NCBI GenBank assembly: GCA_903932545.1
Contig: CAIZGT010000051.1
Coordinates: 1 to 8,007 of the forward strand
Direction of reading: 5' to 3'
Origin: an uncultured Rhodospirillales bacterium
Lineage (GTDB): Bacteria; Pseudomonadota; Alphaproteobacteria; Acetobacterales; Acetobacteraceae
DNA: 8,007 nucleotides
Numbering within the stretch: the stretch's first letter is position 1; each line of letters starts with the position of its first letter. This document shows positions 1 to 6,129 of the stretch, piece by piece. The notes below the pieces were generated by a model that was not told where the DNA came from, did no database searches, and saw nothing but the letters and a program-made list of their open reading frames with translations. The translations under genes were made by a program, and so were the position numbers.

Positions 1-103
1 CTGCTTATCGTGAGCAACCGAATGGCTGCTTGGGATCAAGTCAGAGATTTTCACCCGACGCGGAATTCTGGCCAGCGGTGAATTTGGCGATAGCAGCCCC
101 GGC

Positions 104-130
104 TTGCATTCACGGTCTGCGGGATAATAT
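104..130 (+). promoter_or_regulatory. Possible promoter just before the COQ7-like gene
   Basis: A TTGCAT (104-109) and a TAATAT (125-130) are separated by 15 bases, and the start codon lies only 7 bases after the second box. If this is a sigma-70-type promoter, transcription would begin at about the ATG and give a leaderless message, which would fit the absence of a Shine-Dalgarno sequence. The -35 match and the spacing are both poor, so chance is a real possibility. Positions 1-103 show no other recognisable feature. Confidence 0.2.
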
Positions 131-137
131 CGCGGAT

Positions 138-701
138 ATGAGCATCACAACGTCCTTCAATACCACCGATCTCGCGCAACTCTCGGAAAGCGTTCCCGGC
201 CTGATCGGCGACATCCGTTCAGACCATGCAGGCGAGACCGGGGCCGTCATGATCTATCGCGGCATCCTCGCAGGCGCGCGGGACCCGGCAGTGCGACGTT
301 TCGCTGACGCGCATATGGCAACCGAACAGGGCCATCTCGATCTACTCAACACTCTGCTCCCGTCTGGCCAGCGCAGTATTTTGCTGCCGGTCTGGCGCGT
401 CGCCGGCTGGCTGACCGGGTTTCTGCCGACGCTGGGTGGCAAAGACGCAGTTTATGCCACGATCGATGCGGTGGAGACATTCGTCGATCATCACTACGAG
501 GCGCAAATCCGCAAGCTGCCGTTGGATGGGCCGGGCGGCGCGTTGCGGGCGGCGTTGTGCATCTGTCAGCAGGACGAGGTGCATCATCGCGACGAGGCAC
601 GTGCACTCCATCTATCGTCCCACTCTGCCCCGCTCCGCCTGTGGGTCTGGGCCGTTGGTGCCGGGAGCAAAGCCGCCGTCAGCGCGGCGCGGCGGCTGTG
701 A
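138..701 (+). CDS. coq7: COQ7-family demethoxyubiquinone hydroxylase
   Basis: This is a di-iron carboxylate protein of the COQ7 family, which hydroxylates demethoxyubiquinone (C6 of the ring) late in ubiquinone synthesis at the inner membrane. Counting from the ATG at 138 (187 aa), the full ligand set is visible: E33 in DHAGE, E63 with H66 in EQGH, E113 in VETFVDHHY, and E147 with H150 in DEVHH. The hydrophobic stretch around 81-100 and the C-terminal AVGAGSKAAV segment are typical of the family. The frame stays open upstream to position 30, but those 36 residues do not resemble COQ7, and the motif-rich protein begins naturally at 138. No Shine-Dalgarno sequence is evident. The stop overlaps the next gene (GTGA), so the two are probably cotranslated. 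The family is clear; the exact substrate is inferred from it. Confidence 0.9.
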   Translation: MSITTSFNTTDLAQLSESVPGLIGDIRSDHAGETGAVMIYRGILAGARDPAVRRFADAHMATEQGHLDLLNTLLPSGQRSILLPVWRVAGWLTGFLPTLGGKDAVYATIDAVETFVDHHYEAQIRKLPLDGPGGALRAALCICQQDEVHHRDEARALHLSSHSAPLRLWVWAVGAGSKAAVSAARRL

Positions 702-1048
702 CGCGCGTGGCGGATTTACGGGTGTATTACGATGGCGGGTGCCCAGTGTGCTCGCGCGAGATCGCGTTTTATCAGTCGCGCCCAGGCGCAGAGCGCTTCG
801 AATGGGTTGATGTCACGCGCGGCGATGCTGATTTGGGGCCAGGCTTGACGCCGCAGGCGGCACTGGCGCGGATGCATGTGCGCACAACCTCCGGCACATT
901 GCTAAGCGGGGCGGAAGCGTTCGCTGCAATGTGGCGGATGATGCCAGGTTTCAAATGGCTTGGCTGGCTGCTGGTTATGCCGCCCTTCGGAACCCTGGCG
1001 GAATGGGCGTATCGCGGGTTCTTGGTGGCGCGCAGGCGGTGGCGATGA
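698..1048 (+). CDS. DCC family (DUF393) thiol-disulfide oxidoreductase-like protein
   Basis: A small protein (116 aa) of the DCC/DUF393 family, predicted to have a thioredoxin-like fold and redox-active cysteines. The signature YDGGCPVCSRE lies at residues 11-21, giving D12, C15 and C18, after a short beta strand (LRVYY). The C-terminal half carries the family's usual hydrophobic segment followed by a basic tail (VARRRWR). The GTG start at 698 shares bases with the TGA of the COQ7-like gene and places the DGxCPxC motif at the usual distance from the N-terminus; the longer frame back to 557 only shadows COQ7. Coupling to COQ7 suggests joint expression, but the protein's partner and physiological substrate are unknown. 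It is convergent with the photolyase-like gene, with 55 bases between their stops and no clear terminator there. Confidence 0.85.
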   Translation: MTRVADLRVYYDGGCPVCSREIAFYQSRPGAERFEWVDVTRGDADLGPGLTPQAALARMHVRTTSGTLLSGAEAFAAMWRMMPGFKWLGWLLVMPPFGTLAEWAYRGFLVARRRWR

Positions 1049-1103
1049 GAGGAGCGTGTGGCGTTTAACGATGTGGCGTCCCGTTCGCGTTCTGCGGTTG
1101 GGA

Positions 1104-2612
1104 TCAAAACTCCAACGCCAACTGCCGCTTCGCCATCGCCGTCTTCTCCGTCTTGATCGCCCGATTGCGGGCCGGGTGATCATTCTCAAAGGTGCGTGTG
1201 CGGCTGCCGTGTTTTTGAAACACCGCTTGTGATGCAGCCCAGTAGCCTGGTTCGGCGCGCACCTTGCTCAGACGCGAACGGGCGTCGCGAATGCCTTGGC
1301 TGGGGTCGATGACCGGGGCGACATACCCAGATCCGGCCAGCCAAGGGGTTTGCAGCAGCGCCAGCGGCATATCCGCCAGTTCCGGTATCCAGCGCCGGGT
1401 GAAGGCACCTGTTGGATCTTGGTCAAGCCCCTGCTTGACCGGATTGTAGATGCGCGGCGTGTTGATCCCGGTCTGTCCACTTTGCATCTGCACTTGCGGC
1501 CAATGAATGCCCGGCTCGTAATCGGTGAACAACCGGGCGAGATGCAGGCCGCAAGCGCGCCAGTCTAAGCCAAGATGGTGGACCGCGAAGCTCGTCACCA
1601 TCGCCCGCATTCGGAAATTCAGCCAGCCCGTCGCAATCAGCGAGCGCATGCAGGCATCTGCAAACGGATATCCAGTGCGCCCGGAGGCCCAGGCAAGCAG
1701 CGTCGGATCGTTGTCCGCCGTTGCCACCCGTGCCCGTTCATGTGCTGGATGCACCGAGCGATGCTCCATCTGCGGCTCGCTTTCCAGCTTCTGGATAAAG
1801 TGGCAATGCCAATGCAGGCGGGAGATCAGGCTATCAATAGCAGTGAGTGGCACTGCCGCTCGCCCGTTGCGCGCCGCATAGCAAGCTGCCAACGCTTCGC
1901 GTATCGAGATCGCGCCGGTGGAAAGCGACACCGACAGGCGTGAACATGCATCGGCACCGGCCAGCGGGCTAGACATGGCGCGGCGATAATGTGCCCCGCG
2001 TCCGGCGAAGAAGCTGTCAAGCAGGGCGAGCGCTGCGTGACGGGTTCCTGACTGTGGCTGATCACAAGCTTCCTCGACGAGGCCGAGTTGTTCCGGCGAC
2101 GGGATATTGCCCGGCGGGGCCTGCGTGGCGGCGATGAGACGGGCCGGTTCCGGTAGCGGCGGCGCGCGGAGAATCTTCCCCGACAGCACCCCCCATTCGT
2201 CGCGGTCGCGCAGCCCTCGCACCACGCCGAATTGAGGATACTCGACGAACGTGATGCCCGCCTCTTGGCAAAAACGGCGCACCGCACGGTCACGGGCAAA
2301 GCTCCAGGCGTTGCCGGTCTCCTGATGCGCCAGGATGCGAGTCAGCCCAACGGCGCGGTGGATGCGGCCCAGGCATTCTATCACTGTGCCGGTGCGAACG
2401 ATCAGTGGCGCACCGAGCTGCTCCAGCCGCAACGACAACTCGGCCAGTGCGCTGGCCACCGCGAGATATTGTCTTCGCGACGTGTCCGGCTGTCCCCAGT
2501 ATCCCGGCTCGGCCACGTATAACGGTATGATAGGCCCGCTCGCCGCAGCCTCGACCAACGGGCGGTGATCAGTATGGCGGAGGTCACGTTTGAACCAGAC
2601 GAGTTGCACCAT
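1104..2612 (-). CDS. Cryptochrome/photolyase-superfamily FAD protein, non-canonical active site
   Basis: 502 aa. The N-terminus has the antenna-domain opening WFKRDLR with DHRPL (residues 6-19); the C-terminal half is the FAD-binding helical domain, with TGYPFADACMR (313-323), ATGW (327-330), LDWR (349-352) and RIYNPVKQG (387-395) leading to RRWIPEL. Canonical members repair cyclobutane pyrimidine dimers with blue light or act as light sensors. Hand alignment to E. coli PhrB from TGYP onward is gap-free for over 60 residues. It keeps W351 (PhrB W359) and D364 (D372), but puts H370 at the flavin N5-facing Asn (N378), V374 at W382 and M376 at W384; the W306 position is also not Trp. The motif EPGIHWPQVQMQSG recalls a distinct photolyase-like branch seen in other bacteria, so repair activity is uncertain. 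It lies downstream of the DUF4149 gene; no Shine-Dalgarno precedes the ATG. Confidence 0.88.
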   Translation of the reverse strand: MVQLVWFKRDLRHTDHRPLVEAAASGPIIPLYVAEPGYWGQPDTSRRQYLAVASALAELSLRLEQLGAPLIVRTGTVIECLGRIHRAVGLTRILAHQETGNAWSFARDRAVRRFCQEAGITFVEYPQFGVVRGLRDRDEWGVLSGKILRAPPLPEPARLIAATQAPPGNIPSPEQLGLVEEACDQPQSGTRHAALALLDSFFAGRGAHYRRAMSSPLAGADACSRLSVSLSTGAISIREALAACYAARNGRAAVPLTAIDSLISRLHWHCHFIQKLESEPQMEHRSVHPAHERARVATADNDPTLLAWASGRTGYPFADACMRSLIATGWLNFRMRAMVTSFAVHHLGLDWRACGLHLARLFTDYEPGIHWPQVQMQSGQTGINTPRIYNPVKQGLDQDPTGAFTRRWIPELADMPLALLQTPWLAGSGYVAPVIDPSQGIRDARSRLSKVRAEPGYWAASQAVFQKHGSRTRTFENDHPARNRAIKTEKTAMAKRQLALEF

Positions 2613-2627
2613 GGCGTGATCGGCGGG

Positions 2628-2708
2628 CTAGTCGGCGGCAAGCACGACATTGGCGCGCGCGGGGTTTGCGGCACCGGTCGCCGCGACGCGGCTGATGCGG
2701 CGGGTCAT
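2628..2708 (-). CDS. Possible 26-residue ORF between the DUF4149 and photolyase-like genes
   Basis: The ATG at 2708 overlaps the TGA of the DUF4149 gene as ATGA, a common translational-coupling arrangement. The frame runs 26 codons to a TAG at 2628, 15 bases before the photolyase-like ATG and in the same frame as it. The peptide is Arg/Ala-rich and resembles no family I know. It could be a coupling peptide that carries ribosomes to the photolyase-like start, which lacks a Shine-Dalgarno of its own, or a remnant of a longer N-terminus closed by an amber codon. It could equally be an open frame arising by chance in GC-rich DNA. Confidence 0.25.
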   Translation of the reverse strand: MTRRISRVAATGAANPARANVVLAAD

Positions 2709-3115
2709 GCCGCCACCCGCGCCAGCACCACACCTGCGGCGACGATCTGCGCGAGGTTGATCACCACTGACATCCGGTGCGCTGCGTCGAAACGCCGTTT
2801 GGCTGCGACGTCGCCAGATTGCGCGGCGTCACTGAGCATGTTGATCCTCGGCATCAATCCTTGCCGCAGCCAAATCGTTAGCAACGCCACCACGGCCATC
2901 ACCGCGCCTTCCCATCGCGCCGCTAGCGCCAGGGTTGCGATGGCCGATGTGGCCAACACGTAGAGGTAATAAACCGGAAACACCGCACGAATGAATGGTC
3001 CAGCTTGCGCAGCGGGCAGTTTCGTGAAAACCAACGGGGCCATCACGGCGGCGAAGAATATCATACCGCCAAGCAGCAAGGCGATTGCGAAAATGGCAAT
3101 GATGATTGTGCTCAT
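2705..3115 (-). CDS. DUF4149 domain four-helix membrane protein
   Basis: A 136-aa integral membrane protein with four hydrophobic segments, roughly residues 4-26, 46-66, 69-86 and 115-133. Between helices 3 and 4 is a hydrophilic loop rich in Asp, Ala, Lys and Arg. Recognisable family features are the APLVFTKLP stretch at the end of helix 1, FPVYYLY at 46-52, the MPRINMLSD segment and FDAAHRMSVVINL leading into helix 4. These match my memory of the DUF4149 (TMEM205-like) family, whose function is not established. The ATG at 3115 begins directly with helix 1 and has no strong Shine-Dalgarno. It is the first gene of a minus-strand pair with the photolyase-like gene, joined by the small ATGA-linked ORF, so both are probably on one message (inference). 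Confidence 0.8.
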   Translation of the reverse strand: MSTIIIAIFAIALLLGGMIFFAAVMAPLVFTKLPAAQAGPFIRAVFPVYYLYVLATSAIATLALAARWEGAVMAVVALLTIWLRQGLMPRINMLSDAAQSGDVAAKRRFDAAHRMSVVINLAQIVAAGVVLARVAA

Positions 3116-3301
3116 CGCGGAGACATGGCCACAATCCGGTTTTCAACAACCCACCATTTGCTCGCCGGTGGTTCTGTCCGCATTGAAGTCATCCGGCAGA
3201 CGCAAATCCACATGCGCGCCCGCTTTCGGTTCCGGCGATTCTGACCGCTGCAGGTGTGTCAGTTGTAGGTGGATAACGCCCCCCCCGCATTATTGTCTTC
3301 A

Positions 3302-3418
3302 TCAGCCGCGCAGGCTTGGCATGAGCAACTTGATGCTGTCGCGAGGACGAATAATATCTCCGGGTTCGATGCGACAATTTAGGCCGGAGCGGTTATACAG
3401 CAGCAACAATGGTGGCAT
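3302..3418 (-). CDS. Possible 38-residue hypothetical protein or gene remnant
   Basis: The ATG at 3418 opens a 38-aa frame beginning MPPLLLLYN and containing RIEPGDIIRPRDSIK, ending in SLRG and TGA. Codon choice looks coding-like. The TGA overlaps the ATG of another short frame (TGATG at 3300-3304). The last codons share a 15-base identity with the end of the alpha/beta hydrolase gene, in the same reading phase. There is no Shine-Dalgarno, and an in-frame TAA sits just upstream, so this may be the tail of a broken gene rather than a functional small gene. I do not recognise the family. Confidence 0.2.
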   Translation of the reverse strand: MPPLLLLYNRSGLNCRIEPGDIIRPRDSIKLLMPSLRG

Positions 3419-3435
3419 GCCCAGCAGTTATCCAG

Positions 3436-3463
3436 TTTTGTGGCGGCGTAAACCACCACAAAA
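3436..3463. repeat. Inverted repeat (hairpin) in the gene-poor region
   Basis: Arms TTTTGTGGCGG (3436-3446) and CCACCACAAAA (3453-3463) pair in 10 of 11 positions around a 6-base loop. The T-rich side is 5' and the A-rich side 3' on both strands, the reverse of an intrinsic terminator. It overlaps the 67-codon minus-strand frame. Role unknown; chance formation cannot be excluded. Confidence 0.4.
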
Positions 3464-3637
3464 ACCGTCTGCATGTGGGCCCAGAACACTTCCGAAAGCT
3501 TGAAGCCCGCAGCGATAACGAAAGTTTTAAATTTCTTGGTCTCTGCCTCGCCCACTGGATTGTCCGAGGAGAACCAGTTCAAACGGAAATCTTTGCGTTA
3601 CTAGATCATCGCATTGGGGTTGCTGAACACGCCCCAG

Positions 3638-4102
3638 TTAGAGGCCGAGTTCGCTCAGTCCCGCATGATCATCGGGCCTGCGCCCCAGCGGCCAATGGAA
3701 TTTGCGTTCGATCTCTGCAATTGGGTGCTCGTTGATGCTGGCAATACGCCGCTCCATCAGGCCCTCCGCATCAAACTGCCAATTCTCATTGCCATAAGCG
3801 CGGAACCAGTGGCCGCTGTCGTTATGATACTCATAGGCAAAACGCACCGCGATCCGGTTGCCAGAATGCGCCCAAACTTCCTTGATCAACCGATAGTCGA
3901 GTTCACGATGCCACTTGCGCGTCAGGAACCCCTCAATCGCCTCGCGACCGCTGACGAACTCAGCACGATTGCGCCATTGGCTGTCGGGCGTGTAGGCGAG
4001 TGCCACACGCGCGGGATCGCGGCTGTTCCAGGCGTCTTCTGCCATGCGGGCTTTCTGCGCTGCGGTTGTGTCATCAAACGGGGGGAGCGGTGGACGGCTC
4101 AT
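3638..4102 (-). CDS. DUF1348 family NTF2/SnoaL-like protein
   Basis: A 154-aa single-domain protein of the NTF2-like (cystatin-like cone) superfamily, DUF1348 group. Family hallmarks run its length: PPLPPF at the start, AEDAWNSRDP (21-30), ALAYTPDSQWRNR (34-46), FLTRKWHRELDYRLIKE (59-75), RIAVRFAYEYHNDSGHWFRAYGNENW (83-108, seen in part) and the C-terminal FHWPLGRRPDDH (135-146). NTF2-like proteins bind small hydrophobic ligands and sometimes catalyse isomerisations; the substrate here is unknown. The start at 4102 is set by an AAAGGA Shine-Dalgarno 8 bases upstream and by the family N-terminus; the frame extends to 4291, but that part overlaps the SDR gene antisense to nothing conserved. It is third in the hydrolase-SDR-DUF1348 series, 91 bases after the SDR stop with a strong inverted repeat between them. 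Confidence 0.9.
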   Translation of the reverse strand: MSRPPLPPFDDTTAAQKARMAEDAWNSRDPARVALAYTPDSQWRNRAEFVSGREAIEGFLTRKWHRELDYRLIKEVWAHSGNRIAVRFAYEYHNDSGHWFRAYGNENWQFDAEGLMERRIASINEHPIAEIERKFHWPLGRRPDDHAGLSELGL

Positions 4103-4151
4103 GATGGCATCCTTTCGGTATGACAAGATTATGTATGCGAGGTGCGCTGCG

Positions 4152-4189
4152 CAACCGACCGGCAAGAATACGGCCTCGCCGGTCGGTTG
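4152..4189 (-). terminator. Perfect 12-bp stem-loop after the SDR gene
   Basis: CAACCGACCGGC (4152-4163) is exactly complementary to GCCGGTCGGTTG (4178-4189) around a 14-base loop. It starts 5 bases after the SDR stop codon in the direction of transcription. No T tract follows on the minus strand, so it is not a classic intrinsic terminator. It could be a partial terminator, a 3'-end stabiliser of the upstream message, or a protein-binding palindrome. It lies in the only sizeable gap of the operon and could lower DUF1348 expression relative to the SDR gene. Confidence 0.6.
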
Positions 4190-4193
4190 ATGT

Positions 4194-5078
4194 TCAGGCA
4201 GCGATTGCTGCAGTGAGATTTGCCAGACGGGCAAGACTGCCCAGGCCCAACCCTTCGACCACTTGGTGCTGCACCGACTGCGTCTGATCATTGATCACAT
4301 CCGCGCCAAATGCCTGACCGACGACCACGCGCTCGGGCCGTTCGCCCTTGGGCTGTGCAACCAAGGCGGTGATTGCGACTGCCACATCATGCGGGTTCGG
4401 CGCGTTTTCGCCCTGGAAGATGCCCATAAAGGTCTCGAACATCTTGCCAGGAATGGTGCCGATTTCGCCGTAAGCCTGGACCCGGTGGCCATCCTCAGGC
4501 TGCAAGATCGCAGCATACATGTTCGTCGGATAAGCGCTGGGCTGGACGAGCACGACTTCCACGCCCAACTGTGACACCTCATAGCGGAAGCTGTCCGTCA
4601 GGGCTTCGACGGCGAATTTAGAGGCACCGTAGAGACCAAAGAACGGGAATGTCACCCGGCCGAGGATCGAGCCGACATTGATGATCAGCCCATCATTCTG
4701 CGCGCGCATCGCTGGCAAAACTCCGCGCAAAGTGCGCTGCACACCGATCACGTTCACGTCGAACATGGACTGCACTTGTGCGTCGGTGAATGCCTCGGAG
4801 ACGCCAGCCGCCGCCACGCCCGCGTTGTTGATGAGCACATCAATACGGCCGGTCTGTGCAAGAACCGCAGCAATTGCATGCGTGACTGAGTCGGTGTTGG
4901 TCACGTCCAACTCAACGACGGCAATGCCGCTCGCCCGCAGCGCTTCGGCATGTGCGCGATTGCGCCCGGCGATGTCGCGCATGGAGGCGAACACATGGTG
5001 ACCGGCGAGGGCGAGGGTTTCAGCGGTATCACGGCCAAAACCGGTGGCAGCGCCAGTGATCAGGATTGTCTTTGACAT
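4194..5078 (-). CDS. Short-chain dehydrogenase/reductase (classical SDR)
   Basis: 294 aa. The N-terminal Rossmann fold shows the cofactor motif TGAATGFG (8-15), D58 in the ELDVT segment, NNAG (84-87) and N109 in DVNV. The catalytic residues are S137 (NVGSILG), Y150 and K154 (YGASK), so this is a complete NAD(P)(H)-dependent oxidoreductase. The usual PG after the active site is PSAYPT here, which fits the group of bacterial classical SDRs that act on diverse alcohols, ketones or aldehydes. The R34 after the second strand (SMRD) hints at NADP(H) preference, by family convention only. The ATG at 5078 is followed at once by beta-strand 1 (TILITG), so the start is secure although the Shine-Dalgarno is weak. 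It follows the hydrolase by 41 bases, probably in the same operon. Substrate not predictable from sequence. Confidence 0.92.
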   Translation of the reverse strand: MSKTILITGAATGFGRDTAETLALAGHHVFASMRDIAGRNRAHAEALRASGIAVVELDVTNTDSVTHAIAAVLAQTGRIDVLINNAGVAAAGVSEAFTDAQVQSMFDVNVIGVQRTLRGVLPAMRAQNDGLIINVGSILGRVTFPFFGLYGASKFAVEALTDSFRYEVSQLGVEVVLVQPSAYPTNMYAAILQPEDGHRVQAYGEIGTIPGKMFETFMGIFQGENAPNPHDVAVAITALVAQPKGERPERVVVGQAFGADVINDQTQSVQHQVVEGLGLGSLARLANLTAAIAA

Positions 5079-5119
5079 GGAAGGGTTCGCTTTCTCGGGT
5101 TGGGTTGAGTTGAGATTGA

Positions 5120-5998
5120 TTAGCCGCGCAGGCTTGCTGCAACGTCTGGGCGGGCGAGGAAGCGGGTGATGTGGCCGAGGGTTTCGTCGAACGCTGATTC
5201 CAGCGGGAAATGGCCGCTATTGACCAACTGCACCTCGGCATCCGGCACATCCCGGCGGAAAGCCTCCGCACCGGCAGGGATGAAGAACGGATCGTTGCGC
5301 CCCCAAACCGCCAGCACTTTTGGCTGATGCGCGCGCAGATAGGCCTGGAACGTTTGATAGACCGCGAGGTTGGACTGATAGTTGAGGAACAGATCGAGCT
5401 GAATCTCATCATTGCCCGGACGGTCGAGCAGAGCTTGGTCGAGCGTGTAGCTCGCCGGATCGATCACCGATGGGTCCGCGGCACCTTGCGTGTATTGGAA
5501 CTGCGTGGTGGCCGCTGTCAGCATACCGCGCAGAGCAGTACGGTTTTCAAGGCTCGGATCATTCCAATACGCCTTGATCGGCGCAAACGCCTCGCTCACG
5601 CCGTCGGTGTAAGTGTTGCCGTTCTGAGTGATGATCGCACTGATCCGCTCCGGATTGCGAAGCGCCAAGCGCATGCCAATCGGGGAGCCGTAGTCGAAGA
5701 TATAGATCGCAAACCGGCTGAGCTTCAGCGCCTCGGTGAAATGAGCGATGGTCTCGGCGATATTGTCGAATGTGTAAGAATACGCTTCGCGCGCTGGCAT
5801 ATCCGAAAAGCCGAAGCCGGGCATATCCGGTGCGATCACGTGGTAATCCGTGGCCAATGCCGGGATCAGGTCACGGAACTGGTGTGACGAGGTGGGAAAG
5901 CCGTGCAGCAACAAGAGCGTTGGGGACTGCGGATTTCCGACTTCACGGTAGAAGATTTTTACGCCATCGATCTCGATGGTCTGGTGAGACGCGCGCAT
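5120..5998 (-). CDS. Alpha/beta hydrolase, haloalkane dehalogenase/epoxide hydrolase type
   Basis: 292 aa from the ATG at 5998, which has GGGAG 6 bases upstream; the frame continues to 6037 without conserved residues. An alpha/beta-hydrolase core is evident: oxyanion motif LHGFPTSSHQF (31-41), APDMPGFGFSD (56-66), the nucleophile elbow FDYGSPIGMRLA (101-112) with Asp102 as nucleophile, the acid D236 in VWGRNDPFF and the base H263 in SGHFPLE. An Asp rather than Ser nucleophile is typical of haloalkane dehalogenases and soluble epoxide hydrolases, which form a covalent alkyl-enzyme ester. A cap domain fits residues about 130-215. I see no diagnostic residue that decides between dehalogenase, epoxide hydrolase and another activity. 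The position next to a LysR gene, and upstream of SDR and DUF1348 genes, suggests breakdown or detoxification of an inducer compound. Confidence 0.9.
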   Translation of the reverse strand: MRASHQTIEIDGVKIFYREVGNPQSPTLLLLHGFPTSSHQFRDLIPALATDYHVIAPDMPGFGFSDMPAREAYSYTFDNIAETIAHFTEALKLSRFAIYIFDYGSPIGMRLALRNPERISAIITQNGNTYTDGVSEAFAPIKAYWNDPSLENRTALRGMLTAATTQFQYTQGAADPSVIDPASYTLDQALLDRPGNDEIQLDLFLNYQSNLAVYQTFQAYLRAHQPKVLAVWGRNDPFFIPAGAEAFRRDVPDAEVQLVNSGHFPLESAFDETLGHITRFLARPDVAASLRG

Positions 5999-6044
5999 TG
6001 TGAACTCCCGAGCTAAGGCGGCACACCACAACGGCACCGCGACA

Positions 6045-6118
6045 ACGGGAAACTATGCACAGGACGGATCGGACGGAATTGCGTGGTTTTGGCGTTCTCT
6101 ATTTCAAAATCTGAAACA
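6045..6118 (-). promoter_or_regulatory. Candidate LysR-type operator and promoter for the hydrolase operon
   Basis: Between the LysR stop and the hydrolase start, TTTCA (6102-6106), five spacer bases and TGAAA (6112-6116) form a 15-bp palindrome that contains the T-N11-A core expected of LysR operators. It overlaps the 11-mer AATCTGAAACA (6108-6118), which recurs upstream of the regulator. On the minus strand a CATAGT (-10-like, 6057-6052) puts a start site near 6045, so the palindrome centre falls about 64 bases upstream, the usual place of an LysR recognition site. The -35 region is poor, as in activator-dependent promoters. Boundaries are inferred by eye. Confidence 0.5.
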
Positions 6119-6129
6119 ATACGTCCGGC

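Larger units (their letters stand above)
3116..3637. other. Gene-poor 520-bp region with scrambled coding-like fragments
   Basis: No recognisable gene covers this stretch between the DUF1348 stop and the DUF4149 start. It holds a C8 tract (3279-3286), a hairpin (3436-3463) and several short minus-strand ORFs: 3379-3582 (67 codons only if TTG starts it), 3302-3418 (38 aa), 3189-3302 (37 aa, its ATG overlapping the previous stop as TGATG) and a start-less frame 3143-3289. The middle part, about 3340-3610, is visibly less GC-rich than the flanks. None of these ORFs has a clear ribosome binding site. The stretch should also contain the promoter of the DUF4149/photolyase-like pair, but I cannot identify one with confidence. 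Confidence 0.5.

Noticed and set aside
557..697. Longer N-terminus for the DCC/DUF393 protein
   Set aside because: The added residues are a frame-shifted reading of the COQ7 gene end; the GTG at 698 gives the family's normal N-terminus.
3337..3376. tRNA-like element (GGTTCGAT T-loop-like sequence inside TGTCGC...GCGACA arms)
   Set aside because: The T stem does not pair, no anticodon arm or D arm can be drawn, and the span is too short for a tRNA.
3618..3637. Short GGGG...CCCC hairpin after the DUF1348 stop as a terminator
   Set aside because: Only about five base pairs form and no T tract follows on the minus strand, so support is too weak.
3614..4123. 169-residue + strand open frame
   Set aside because: It lies almost wholly antisense to the well-supported DUF1348 gene and has no recognisable motifs.
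4103..4291. 63-residue upstream extension of the DUF1348 protein
   Set aside because: It overlaps the SDR coding region, and the internal ATG at 4102 has a good AAAGGA and the conserved family start.
5120..5998. Naming the hydrolase a haloalkane dehalogenase
   Set aside because: The Asp nucleophile and triad are shared with epoxide hydrolases, and no halide-stabilising residue pair could be assigned with confidence.
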